26,725 nt of DNA, taken from an uncultured Porphyromonas sp. (GTDB lineage Bacteria > Bacteroidota > Bacteroidia > Bacteroidales > Porphyromonadaceae). Both the position numbers and the translations under genes were made by a program. How positions within the stretch are numbered: position 1 is the first letter of the stretch; every line of letters begins with the position of its first letter. The notes below the pieces were generated by a model that did not search any database, was not told the origin of the DNA, and worked only from the letters and a program-made list of their open reading frames with translations. The stretch spans positions 1 through 26,725 of the forward strand of contig CAJPPK010000021.1 of assembly GCA_905372565.1 (NCBI GenBank), read 5' to 3'. Below, in pieces: positions 6,884 through 15,160 of this stretch.

Positions 6884-7868
6884 AGAAGTTATCTCGGAAG
6901 GCGATAAACTCCTTCTTCCTCAAGACATACTTTCCCCACCAAGCTCGCAGGAAGCCCGTACCATAGCCCCACAGCTGAATGAAGCAAGCGGGTACAGCTA
7001 GCAGAGCGACCTCCAGGCTACGTCCCGTCCGAAAGTAAGCATCGACGAAAAAGAGGAGAGCCAAAGCACATAATCCCCAGCGTCCTACACCAAGGAAAAG
7101 AGCGACGAAGGAGCAAATAGTAAAGAGTGCTGGAAGCAGATGTACCAGACGAGTACTGCCCGGATGACGTGACTCCAGATGAATGCGTGCTATACCCGAG
7201 TTATGCACCTGCTTGAAGAACTTCTTGAAGTCCACACGGCGCTTATGGTAAACGAAGGCCTCGGGGATCAGTGCCGTGACCTTTCCCTGCTCGATCAAGC
7301 GCAGGCTAAAGTCAATATCTTCTCCAAAGCGCATCCCTTCGTCAAATCCCCCTAAATCCTCATAGACACTCCGACGACAGCCAAGATTAAAGCTTCGTGG
7401 CTTAAACTGCTCCAGAGCACTAGCACTTCCACCACGAATACCTCCTGTCGTCAAGGGGGAGGTCATCGCATAATTGATAGCCTTCTGTACGACAGAGAAG
7501 TCAGGTGCCGCTGCATCTGGCCCCCCAAAGGCATCGACAGGTCTAATCAAAAGGAAATCATCCACAGCTCGCAGGTATCCCGCAGGCAAGACGACATCAG
7601 AGTCTAGGATGAGCAAGTATTCCCCTTGCGCCTCTCGGGCTCCTCGGTTACGCGCCTTCGAAGGACCACCGTTAGGTGTGACGATATAGCGTAAACGTTC
7701 TCCAAATGCCTCCCCATAGGACTCAACGATCACCTCCGAAGAGATGGTCGATCCATCCTCGACGATAATCACCTCATAGTCTTGTACCGACTGACACACC
7801 AAGCTCCCAAGGAGCTCTTGTAGCTCTTCGGGGCGATTATAAAGGGGGATGATGAAGCTATAGCGCAT
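6876..7868 (-). CDS. Family 2 glycosyltransferase, membrane-anchored
   Basis: This 330-residue enzyme has an N-terminal GT-A domain: FIIPLYNRPEEL at the start, VEDGS (37-41), the metal-binding DSD at residues 89-91 (LILDSDVVLP), and the catalytic-region ED at 183-184 (FGEDIDFSLR). A C-terminal pair of hydrophobic segments (about 235-300) would anchor it in the inner membrane. It likely transfers a nucleotide-activated sugar to a lipid-linked or surface glycan; donor and acceptor cannot be predicted. The start at 7868 (MRYSFIIPLYN) is preferred because the fold begins there; an in-frame ATG at 7889 would add seven residues and overlap cysS by 16 bp. It lies 5 bp after cysS and overlaps the next gene by 8 bp. 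Confidence 0.88.
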   Translation of the reverse strand: MRYSFIIPLYNRPEELQELLGSLVCQSVQDYEVIIVEDGSTISSEVIVESYGEAFGERLRYIVTPNGGPSKARNRGAREAQGEYLLILDSDVVLPAGYLRAVDDFLLIRPVDAFGGPDAAAPDFSVVQKAINYAMTSPLTTGGIRGGSASALEQFKPRSFNLGCRRSVYEDLGGFDEGMRFGEDIDFSLRLIEQGKVTALIPEAFVYHKRRVDFKKFFKQVHNSGIARIHLESRHPGSTRLVHLLPALFTICSFVALFLGVGRWGLCALALLFFVDAYFRTGRSLEVALLAVPACFIQLWGYGTGFLRAWWGKYVLRKKEFIAFRDNFYE

Positions 7869-7873
7869 GGGAT

Positions 7874-9352
7874 TTAGGCTAGCGACCACTCTGTGCCCTC
7901 CTTCGTATCCTTGATAACAAAGCCTAGAGCAGTCAGTTCATCACGGATCTTATCTGAGGTAGCCCAGTCCTTACGGCTCTTGGCCTCCTGACGAAGAGAT
8001 AAGAGCAAGTCTATAGCTCCCTTGAAGGCATCTGTCGAAGCTCCTTCACTTAGACGCTCATCACGCAGACCTAAGAGGTCACGAAGGAAGAGACGATAGG
8101 TCCTCTTCAGTTCCTGAAGATCCTCCGCAGAAAGGGTCGCTTGCTGATAATGAACAGAATTGATGATACGTGCTGCATCAAAAAGCTCTGCGATGACGAT
8201 CGGAGTATTCAAGTCATCATTCAGTGCAGCATAGGCACGCTCACCTAGACCACGTACCTCAGACACACTCGTCGCTGAAGACGCTGGTAGTCCATCGAGT
8301 AGTGCATCCGCATCTAGAAGACGCTGGAGCCCCTTCTCGGCAGCCTTAAGCGCTTCATTACTGAAGTCCACTGTACCACGATAATGTGCCCCCAAGATGA
8401 AGAAGCGGATCGTCATCGGACTATAGGCCTGATCCAGCTGAGTATTATCCCCCGAGAAGAATTCATCGAGTGTAATGAAGTTCCCCAAGGACTTCCCCAT
8501 CTTCTGTCCGTTGATGGTGATCATATTATTATGCATCCAGTAGCGAACCATCTCTCTACCGTCCTGCGAAGCTCTAGCCTGAGCGATCTCACACTCGTGG
8601 TGGGGGAAGACGAGATCCATCCCTCCACCATGGATATCGAACTGCTCACCTAGGTACTTCCGTCCCATAGCGGTGCACTCCGCATGCCAGCCTGGGAAGC
8701 CATCTCCCCAAGGGCTAGGCCAACGCATGATATGCTCAGGCTGTGCCTTCTTCCAAAGAGCGAAGTCTAATGCACCTCGCTTCTCGCTCTGACCATCCAG
8801 CTCACGTGTATTGCTTAGCATATCCTCAATACGGCGACCGCTAAGCTCACCATAGTTGAAGCTCTTGTCATACTTCTCCACATCGAAGTAGACTGATCCT
8901 CCACTCTCATACGCCAAGCCAGCATCTAGGATACGCTGCGTCAGCGCTATCTGCTCAATGATATGCCCAGAGGCCATCGGCTCAATACTTGGCGGCAGTA
9001 CTCCGAGCTTCTCCATGGCCTGATGGTAGCGGGTGAGGTAGTGCTGTACGACCTCCATGGGCTCTAACTGCTCTAGTCGAGCCTTCTTAGCGATCTTATC
9101 CTCTCCTTCGTCTGCATCGTGCTCGAGGTGACCGACGTCCGTAATATTACGTACATAGCGCACCTTATAGCCTAAATGAGTGAGGTAGCGGAAGAGAATA
9201 TCAAAGGTAATCGCTGGACGAGCATGCCCGAGGTGAGCATCACCATAGACGGTAGGACCACAGACATAGAGACCTACATGAGGCTCATGCAAAGGGATAA
9301 ACTGCTCCTTACGGCGGTGCAGTGTATTGTAGATCGATAGTGGGTGTTTCAT
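7874..9352 (-). CDS. cysS: Cysteine--tRNA ligase
   Basis: This 492-residue cytoplasmic class I aminoacyl-tRNA synthetase charges tRNA-Cys. Zinc ligands expected from the E. coli enzyme are present as Cys31 (VCGPTVY), Cys226 (GWHAECTAM), His251 and Glu255 (HHECE). The HIGH motif is HLGH (40-43) and the KMSKS motif is KMGKS (284-288). The C-terminal DALR-type and anticodon region is complete, ending in a tail typical of bacterial CysRS (SRKDWATSDKIRDELTALG). It is the first gene of the leftward unit with the glycosyltransferase, DUF5106-like and MarR-like genes. A TATCTTTG box lies about 140 bp upstream. No T-box-like leader was recognised. Confidence 0.97.
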   Translation of the reverse strand: MKHPLSIYNTLHRRKEQFIPLHEPHVGLYVCGPTVYGDAHLGHARPAITFDILFRYLTHLGYKVRYVRNITDVGHLEHDADEGEDKIAKKARLEQLEPMEVVQHYLTRYHQAMEKLGVLPPSIEPMASGHIIEQIALTQRILDAGLAYESGGSVYFDVEKYDKSFNYGELSGRRIEDMLSNTRELDGQSEKRGALDFALWKKAQPEHIMRWPSPWGDGFPGWHAECTAMGRKYLGEQFDIHGGGMDLVFPHHECEIAQARASQDGREMVRYWMHNNMITINGQKMGKSLGNFITLDEFFSGDNTQLDQAYSPMTIRFFILGAHYRGTVDFSNEALKAAEKGLQRLLDADALLDGLPASSATSVSEVRGLGERAYAALNDDLNTPIVIAELFDAARIINSVHYQQATLSAEDLQELKRTYRLFLRDLLGLRDERLSEGASTDAFKGAIDLLLSLRQEAKSRKDWATSDKIRDELTALGFVIKDTKEGTEWSLA

Positions 9353-9876
9353 CGGATGAACTGATCTTGTGATGATACTGCGTAGCTGCCTACACAGTGA
9401 TCATCTTGATCCATATAGGCTTTCTTCGCATACCTCTACCTCACCTCATTCAAAACAAGAGACTTTAAGGCTTTAGTCAGAGGTAAGGCAAAGATAGGAA
9501 ATTAAGGCTACTTATACCCCATCAGACAACTAAGAATTAGCCTTTAGCCTCATTTCCCTTCGATCAGTATAGGGAGCTTTTCATCTCCCCACCCCACCTC
9601 GCAATCCAGCGAACGAAACAACCGAAGCTCTTCCCCAAGTCATTCCGATCCGTCTGTGACGGCATGACCTCCTCTCTCCCAATTTAGTTCCTAACAAAGC
9701 AAACTTTTATAGCTAACGAAACAAAAGTTCATTACTAACACCTTAGAAATTTATTCTTAACCAATAGATCGAGTCGTTTGTAATCAGTTGACCGTGTCTT
9801 CCCTAATCAAACTCTCGACTTGATAGCAATCACACCAGAAGATGCGTAAGGTACAGGAACAGCAAAATAAAAAAGA
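9353..9876. other. Intergenic region upstream of cysS
   Basis: No gene is supported here. It contains the putative cysS -7 box (9489-9496), an AGAGGTAAGGCA word overlapping it (9479-9490), ACCT words at 9432 and 9443 (11 bp apart, and 44 bp from the equivalent slot at 9487), and an A+T-rich patch (about 9690-9800) with ATTACTAAC at 9731-9739. That word also occurs twice in the left flank. The 65-residue open frame starting at 9842 runs through the terminator into an antisense gene and is rejected. Confidence 0.5.
9489..9496 (-). promoter_or_regulatory. Putative -7 box for the cysS unit
   Basis: The minus strand reads TATCTTTG, an exact TAnnTTTG match, giving a leader of about 130 bases before the cysS ATG. 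No clear -33 TTTG was seen. The box overlaps the 12-mer AGGTAAGGCAAA (9481-9492) that recurs at 48-59. Confidence 0.45.
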
Positions 9877-9919
9877 CTGCCCCACGAGTGACTCTCTATT
9901 GAGCCAACTCGTGGGGCAG
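9877..9919 (-). terminator. Strong terminator after the fucosidase operon
   Basis: A 13-bp perfect stem (CTGCCCCACGAGT with ACTCGTGGGGCAG) encloses a 17-base loop. On the minus strand it is followed by TCTTTTTTATT, a textbook U-tract. It ends the leftward fucosidase-cutC-transglutaminase unit. Confidence 0.9.
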
Positions 9920-9955
9920 ATTAACCTCAAAAGAGGAGGGAGATTCACCCCTCAC

Positions 9956-12679
9956 TTAGGGCACCGTGCAGGTCTGGGTAGGTGCAGTACACTGCTCCTT
10001 CTCAAGTGCGGTAATCACTTGATGAAGCTGGCGACCTAGACCGATCGTATAACCCTGAGAATAGAAGACGACACGATTGAACGTATCGGCGATGATGAAG
10101 ACGGGCAGGTTACCAGCTCGTAGCTTGAGAGAAGTAACCAGTTCACTGAGGATCTTACCCGATTCATCACGACCGAAGACCGTCTTCTTAGGAAGTCCAA
10201 CGAAGTCCTCTGGACGATAGCGGCTTTGGCTTGTCTTGTCCTTGAAGAGAAGTACGAGACTACGATCCCAGTGGTCGAAGGTCTCCTGCTCAGCGATAAT
10301 GTCCTTCAAAGCATGGTTCGTAGGCTCTTCCCCAGCACCGAGGACGCCGAGGATGTAGTAGCCACGCCCTGTAGTGGCGAGGACTGACTGCTCCTTCTCG
10401 CTAGGAGCTACGAATTGCTCTGCCTTGGTCAGATCCTTAGCTTCACCTAGGTAAGCGAAGCGATTCTCTGCATCGAAGCTACCAAGCACGGCCACTGCAG
10501 TCGTATCACGACGCATGACGAGCTCTTCGTCAGTCGTCTTACCTGGACGAATATCTAGGGTACGCATATTGACTAGTACGCTACCACTAGCTAGACGCGA
10601 GCCTGTGATGAGCATATAATGTCCAGCATCCATGGGTGCACCATTCTTAAAGGTCTTAGCCCACGAGGTACCCTGCTCTAGACCATTATCTCCTTCGTCA
10701 TAGGAGAGCTTCTGAAGCTGCCCCTGCTTATCGAACTTAGAGAGTGTGAACTGGTAGTAATACTTCGGATTGTCGATGATTCCATTGTCTTGGTAGCTTA
10801 GGCGAAGCGTCCCCTGCTGAGGAGCCGAAGCCGGACGTGCTACATCTAGGAGGATATCCTGCCAGCGACCATCTTGATAGGCCTGCACCTTGCCCGTAAC
10901 GCCATCGATACGAGCAGGCCAGCCCATGGCACGAGCTAGCGAAACGAAGAAGATCCCTCGGGAATAGCTATCTGCCTTACGAGCCTTCCATACACCGATT
11001 GGCTCAATAGGATAATCCAGCGGATTGTAGTCCTTATCGAGCTCAATCTCCTTCTGACACCACTGACGAAGAGCTTCCAGTGAAGATTTGAATCTACGCT
11101 GTAGATCAGCTGAGACATGCTGCTGGAAGAAATGCCTGTAAGGGACAAGTGGTTCATTCGCCACACGAGGATTGAAGATATAGCGCATGGCTAGCTCCTT
11201 ATCCGAAGCAAACTGAGGGAGGGGCTGCGTATAGTCGAGGTGATCACGCAGTACCTCGAGCGTCACATCACGAAGATCCTTCGCAGAGATAGCACGAAGA
11301 AGGGACTTAGCGGCCTCTTGATCCTTGGATTCTTCGACGAAGGTACGGACAGCCGTCCAGTTGCCTCGAGCATCAAGTCCTTCGAACTGCTTATCAAGGA
11401 AAGTAGATACATAGCGTCCACGGATCGAATCTTCGACTGCCATACGACGGTTATTCTCCGCACGCTGAGCATCGGAGACCTCGGGATACTTAGCATCCTC
11501 ACGAGGAGGTGTGATGAGAAGGTCCTCATTGATCTTGTCCGTCGGGCGATACTTCAGCTGGAGACGTACTTGTTTGTCCTGACCAAAGTGTGCCTTTAGG
11601 AAACCAAAGGTATAGGATCCCTGACCATTAGGCTTACTTGCATAGATGAGCATATCCCCCTGACCAGCGGTGAGGAATGCACGACCTCGGCTGTCCGTTA
11701 GCTTGGTAGCTACCGTATAGAACTCGCCGTAGTTGTAAACCTTGAACTCGACGGGAACACCTGCCTGAGGACGACCTGCGGCATCGACGACCTGCACATC
11801 GACCTTACCCGTGTGGGCATAGTTATCGATCACATTGATCTCGGTGTAGGTAGGTGTGCGACCGATGACTTCCTCAGGACCGTCATAGCGACCGAAAGCC
11901 TTCGTGTGGACGAGCATGGCTCGAGAGACGGGAGCATTGAACCAAGCCAAGTTGAGCACGGGCTCTGGCTCACAAGCACCCAGGTAAGCCCACTTACCAC
12001 CTATCCAGGCTTCGACCCAAGCGTGGTTATCATCCGTATGCGCCCAGCGAGGGGTATAAACCTGACGAGCAGGGATACCAACGGCACGAAGAGCTGCTAC
12101 AAGGAGTGTAGACTCTTCCCCACATCGACCATAGGCCGTACGCAGAGTAGCTAGAGGAGAAGAGGTACGTGAGTCACTCGGTGTATAGACGACGTGCTCA
12201 TGGCACCAGTGATTGACCTCAAGGACTGCTTGCTCTAGTGTCAAGCCCTTGACACGCTCCTTAAGCGCATTAAACAGGAAAGGACGAGAAGCATCCAGCG
12301 CCTCATTATTGACACGGATAGGCAAGACAAAGTGACGCCACTCACGCTCAGGGATCTGCTTGCCCCAAGGCATCTCTTGGCGTGCTTGGAGCGAGCTACG
12401 AACATTCTCTAGGAAGTAAGCTCCATCTCGATCAATGAGGTCATTGGTCGGCATGTAAGCATAGAGGAAAGTCAGTGCATCACGCTCCTCGGCAGAGAGC
12501 GAAGAGTCGAAGATACGGAAGAGGTCTCCACGAGGGAAGGCCTGCTTCTTACGAAGGAAGTCTTGCTGAAGCTGGCTCTTTGCAGAAGTCTGCTTGACAG
12601 CTTTAGCTTGCTGAGCAAAACAAGGAGCAAGAGCCCCTGCAGAGAGCGTCAAAGCAAGCGTCAGGATACGTATATTCAT
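9956..12679 (-). CDS. Periplasmic transglutaminase-like multidomain protein
   Basis: This 907-residue exported protein has a signal peptide ending CFA, with mature Gln23. A transglutaminase-like cysteine-protease core lies around residues 145-250: YGRCGEES (Cys186), DDNHAWVEAW (His219), then YLGACEPEP with an acidic third-residue candidate (Glu237). A carboxypeptidase-regulatory or Ig-like beta domain follows (about 290-378). A second core-like segment at about 555-610 repeats the pattern, but the nucleophile position is Ser571, so it is probably inactive. The C-terminal about 130 residues look thioredoxin-like (ending with NLPVFIIADTFNRVVF) without CxxC. Such proteins may cleave or crosslink peptides; the substrate is unknown. 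It starts 12 bp after cutC and is last in the fucosidase operon. Confidence 0.82.
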   Translation of the reverse strand: MNIRILTLALTLSAGALAPCFAQQAKAVKQTSAKSQLQQDFLRKKQAFPRGDLFRIFDSSLSAEERDALTFLYAYMPTNDLIDRDGAYFLENVRSSLQARQEMPWGKQIPEREWRHFVLPIRVNNEALDASRPFLFNALKERVKGLTLEQAVLEVNHWCHEHVVYTPSDSRTSSPLATLRTAYGRCGEESTLLVAALRAVGIPARQVYTPRWAHTDDNHAWVEAWIGGKWAYLGACEPEPVLNLAWFNAPVSRAMLVHTKAFGRYDGPEEVIGRTPTYTEINVIDNYAHTGKVDVQVVDAAGRPQAGVPVEFKVYNYGEFYTVATKLTDSRGRAFLTAGQGDMLIYASKPNGQGSYTFGFLKAHFGQDKQVRLQLKYRPTDKINEDLLITPPREDAKYPEVSDAQRAENNRRMAVEDSIRGRYVSTFLDKQFEGLDARGNWTAVRTFVEESKDQEAAKSLLRAISAKDLRDVTLEVLRDHLDYTQPLPQFASDKELAMRYIFNPRVANEPLVPYRHFFQQHVSADLQRRFKSSLEALRQWCQKEIELDKDYNPLDYPIEPIGVWKARKADSYSRGIFFVSLARAMGWPARIDGVTGKVQAYQDGRWQDILLDVARPASAPQQGTLRLSYQDNGIIDNPKYYYQFTLSKFDKQGQLQKLSYDEGDNGLEQGTSWAKTFKNGAPMDAGHYMLITGSRLASGSVLVNMRTLDIRPGKTTDEELVMRRDTTAVAVLGSFDAENRFAYLGEAKDLTKAEQFVAPSEKEQSVLATTGRGYYILGVLGAGEEPTNHALKDIIAEQETFDHWDRSLVLLFKDKTSQSRYRPEDFVGLPKKTVFGRDESGKILSELVTSLKLRAGNLPVFIIADTFNRVVFYSQGYTIGLGRQLHQVITALEKEQCTAPTQTCTVP

Positions 12680-12691
12680 TGATTAGAAAAG

Positions 12692-13447
12692 TTAGTGTTC
12701 ATCTAAAGAAGCTAGAGCTTCGAGGGATCCAGAGATCTTCTTGGGATCTGTAAAGAGGTAAGCATATTCATCGATCGTCACCGTCCCTCCCATGGAGACA
12801 CCTTCGTGACGATAACGCATAGGGCTAGGCTCAGGCACTCGTCCGGTGAAGTGAAACTCCCTCGCACCCGTGATACGAGCAAGCTGGGCAATATTCTCAG
12901 GCGTCACACCTGCTCCGGGCATGATGATGATCCGATCACCGGCCTGCTTCACTAGCTGAGCAATGACCTCTGCACCTTCGAGAGCCGTCGCCTTACCTCC
13001 CGAGGTGAGGACACGTGCACAGCCAGCCTCGATAATATCCTCGAGAGCTAAAGATGGATCTCGACAGACGTCAATAGCCCGATGGAAAGTCACAGGAAGA
13101 TCCCCCGCAGCCTCGACAAAGCGACGCAAGAGCACCTTATCGACCTCGCCATCGGGAGTCAGGCAACCCACGACGATACCATCGACTCCTAGCTGTCGAG
13201 CCATCTTGATATCCTCGAGCATAGCCTCTACCTCAAGGGGGCTATAAAGGAAGTCTCCTGCTCGGGGGCGAATGATCACATTGAGCTTGATGTCAACAGC
13301 ACGGCGTGCAGCGACGATCTCTCCATACGAAGGAGTCGTACCACCCTCAGGTAGGCCTGCGCATAGCTCTATACGATAAGCCCCGCCGAGCTGAGCTCGA
13401 CGGGCGCTTTCGGCACTACCTGCACAGTTTTCTATGCGGTATTCCAT
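12692..13447 (-). CDS. cutC: CutC-family TIM-barrel protein
   Basis: This 251-residue cytoplasmic protein of the CutC family starts with the characteristic MEYRIENCAGSAESA and contains GGAYRIELCAGLPEGG, NVIIRPRAGDFLYS, VTFHRAIDVCRDP, RVLTSGGKATALEG and MPGAGVTPENI, all family hallmarks along a TIM barrel. CutC was named for copper homeostasis, but that role is disputed and its biochemical activity is not established. Here no copper transporter or chaperone is nearby. It is packed between alpha-fucosidase (15-bp gap) and the transglutaminase-like gene (12-bp gap), which fits a role in glycan or peptide catabolism better than metal handling. That is inference from context. Confidence 0.93.
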   Translation of the reverse strand: MEYRIENCAGSAESARRAQLGGAYRIELCAGLPEGGTTPSYGEIVAARRAVDIKLNVIIRPRAGDFLYSPLEVEAMLEDIKMARQLGVDGIVVGCLTPDGEVDKVLLRRFVEAAGDLPVTFHRAIDVCRDPSLALEDIIEAGCARVLTSGGKATALEGAEVIAQLVKQAGDRIIIMPGAGVTPENIAQLARITGAREFHFTGRVPEPSPMRYRHEGVSMGGTVTIDEYAYLFTDPKKISGSLEALASLDEH

Positions 13448-13462
13448 GAGTAGTAATTACAA

Positions 13463-14794
13463 TTACTGAAGAGTTACCTCGACGATATAGTCAATCGCAT
13501 TGGCTTCAGAAGGAGCCTTATCGAACGTCAAGGTCAACCCTGCCTTAGTCTGCTGGAAGGGGATTGCCTTACGTGATTCGAAGGCTACAACACGCTTGAC
13601 CTTTTCGGTCAGAGGGAGGGAAAGCATACGGCTCTTCCAAGAAAGGATGTGCAGATAGAGCGTCTTCCCCTTCTGTGTCGTCACACCCCACTCCTGAGGA
13701 GGGATGATTCCTTCACGCACACCATCCTTGACAGTCACTCCATTGGTCTTCATCCAGCGACCGATCTTCTCTAGACGATCTACGGCGGTAGCAGGAAGAA
13801 TCCCCGAAGCTTCAGGGCCGATATTCAGGAGAAGGTTAGCATTACGCCCAGCAGTCTCGACGAGCAGACGGATGAGTGTCGTATCAGACTTGTAGTTCTG
13901 ATCGATAATCTTGTAGCCCCACATCCCATTCATCGTCTGGCAGGTTTCGATAGGAAGCTTGCTGATTGACTGTCCTGAAAGGCCTGCTGTATTGGCTCCA
14001 GGGACATCTCGCTCGAACATCTGGAAGTCTTCGCCCTCGTGTACCTCACCATGGTGATTGTTTCCGATGAGACAGGCTGGGTTCAAAGCATGGATACCAG
14101 CGTACATCTTGTCATAATGCCAGTCAAAGCCAGGATTCTCATCCTGATCCCATTCACCATCGAACCAGATAGCTTCAGCACCATAGTCTTGGACAAGCTC
14201 CTTGAGCTGAGCATTCATGAAAGCATCATAAGTCTTCCACTCACCATGTGTTGTACGTCCGGTGCCACGCCCGGTACGTCCGATGGGATAGTAGTCATCA
14301 CGCGTCCAGTCAAGGAGCGAATAGTAGATATGGAAGCCTAGACCTTGCTTACGGCACTCATCTCGTAGCTCGGCGAGGATATCACGCTTGAAAGGAGTTG
14401 CCTTGATAATATTGTAGTCACTGTGCTTCGTATCCCAGAGAGAGAAGCCCTCATGATGACGGGAAGTGATCGTTAGATATCCCGCTCCCGAAGCCTTAAT
14501 CGCAGCGACCCACTTAGCTGCATCAAACTGGGCAGGATAGAATGCAGCAGCAGCCTTAGCATACTCTGCGTGGTTCAGATTGGCATTCGTCATATACCAT
14601 TCTCCCTGAGCAAACATGCTGTAAAGTCCCCAGTGGAGGAAGATCCCGAAGCCACGATCACGGAACTTCTCCCGTGCTTCCAAGTTCGCTTTGGTTGGCT
14701 GATAACCCTTCTGCCCAAGAAGCGGAGAAGCACTAGCCGTCAGAAGCCCTAGCGCAAGCAGGGCTGTACGTGTAGATGTAAGTAAGCTTTTCAT
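13463..14794 (-). CDS. Secreted GH29 alpha-L-fucosidase
   Basis: This 444-residue exported enzyme would release alpha-linked L-fucose from host glycans. A signal peptide (1-27) ends LLG, with mature Gln28. The GH29 catalytic barrel shows FGIFLHWGLYSM (48-60), SRHHEGFSLWDTKHSDYN (111-128), HIYYSLLDWTR, and the nucleophile in AIWFDGEW (Asp212). The acid/base is probably one of the glutamates at 254-261 but cannot be fixed from sequence alone. A small C-terminal beta domain follows, with no extra carbohydrate-binding module. The start at 14794 is chosen over 14824 because it begins directly with the signal peptide. It is first gene of the operon with cutC and the transglutaminase-like gene. A -7 box lies about 47 bp upstream. 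Confidence 0.93.
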   Translation of the reverse strand: MKSLLTSTRTALLALGLLTASASPLLGQKGYQPTKANLEAREKFRDRGFGIFLHWGLYSMFAQGEWYMTNANLNHAEYAKAAAAFYPAQFDAAKWVAAIKASGAGYLTITSRHHEGFSLWDTKHSDYNIIKATPFKRDILAELRDECRKQGLGFHIYYSLLDWTRDDYYPIGRTGRGTGRTTHGEWKTYDAFMNAQLKELVQDYGAEAIWFDGEWDQDENPGFDWHYDKMYAGIHALNPACLIGNNHHGEVHEGEDFQMFERDVPGANTAGLSGQSISKLPIETCQTMNGMWGYKIIDQNYKSDTTLIRLLVETAGRNANLLLNIGPEASGILPATAVDRLEKIGRWMKTNGVTVKDGVREGIIPPQEWGVTTQKGKTLYLHILSWKSRMLSLPLTEKVKRVVAFESRKAIPFQQTKAGLTLTFDKAPSEANAIDYIVEVTLQ

Positions 14795-14840
14795 TGATGT
14801 TATGAATACTATCACGATTATCACGTGGTGAATTGCCTTC

Positions 14841-14848
14841 CAAAGATA
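14841..14848 (-). promoter_or_regulatory. Putative -7 box for the fucosidase operon
   Basis: The minus strand reads TATCTTTG, an exact TAnnTTTG match. The predicted leader is about 40 bases. Upstream lie a single AGAGGTTTACCT element (14868-14879) and an inverted repeat at 14901-14930. Confidence 0.6.
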
Positions 14849-15097
14849 GACAAAAGAACGAAACCCCAGAGGTTTACCTTAGCCTAGCCTACACCTAACA
14901 TGTCAAAATGACAAGAATAGTCATTTTACACATCCAATACTACTACATCTACCTCATATAATCGGCTTTCAAAACAGATATCTACCTCAAATTATCTCTA
15001 TGAATGATCCATGTCCCTCAAAAGAGGAAAGAGGGTTCCCGAGCTAAATCCTAATTCTCCTTAGAGCAAGATCGCTGGTCTATTATGTCTTTTTACC
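14849..15097. other. Divergent intergenic region, fucosidase/barrel
   Basis: No gene is seen. The region holds AGAGGTTTACCT (14868-14879), an inverted repeat AAAATGAC (14905-14912) / GTCATTTT (14920-14927) with a 7-base spacer, and two copies of ATCTACCTCA (14947-14956 and 14980-14989) 33 bp apart. Both flanking genes are transcribed away from it, so any of these could be control sites for either one. Confidence 0.5.
14901..14930. promoter_or_regulatory. Inverted repeat, possible operator
   Basis: The half-sites TGTCAAAATGAC (14901-14912) and GTCATTTTACA (14920-14930) form an inverted repeat interrupted by 7 bases; the outer TGT/ACA match is preserved with a one-base offset. It lies about 55-80 bp upstream of the fucosidase -7 box, a usual place for an activator site. 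It is not followed by a T-run and does not follow a gene, so it is not a terminator. Confidence 0.4.
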
Positions 15098-15105
15098 TAA
15101 CTTTG
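15098..15105 (+). promoter_or_regulatory. Putative -7 box for the small barrel gene
   Basis: TAACTTTG matches TAnnTTTG exactly. It lies 55 bp upstream of the ATG at 15161, giving a leader of about 50 bases. A -33 TTTG is not clear. Confidence 0.5.
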
Positions 15106-15160
15106 ACTCCTGTGGTACTGCACTAGCAGCCCACTTCACATTTATAATCTAGCTATAAGT

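Noticed and set aside
9353..9488. Possible T-box or attenuator leader ahead of cysS
   Set aside because: No specifier-loop-like or antiterminator sequence, no terminator hairpin before the start codon, and T-boxes are not typical of this phylum.
9842..10039. 65-residue plus-strand frame
   Set aside because: It runs through a clear terminator hairpin and into the antisense of the transglutaminase-like gene.
14901..14930. Inverted repeat as a terminator
   Set aside because: It lies between two divergent genes with no transcript arriving, and has no T-run.
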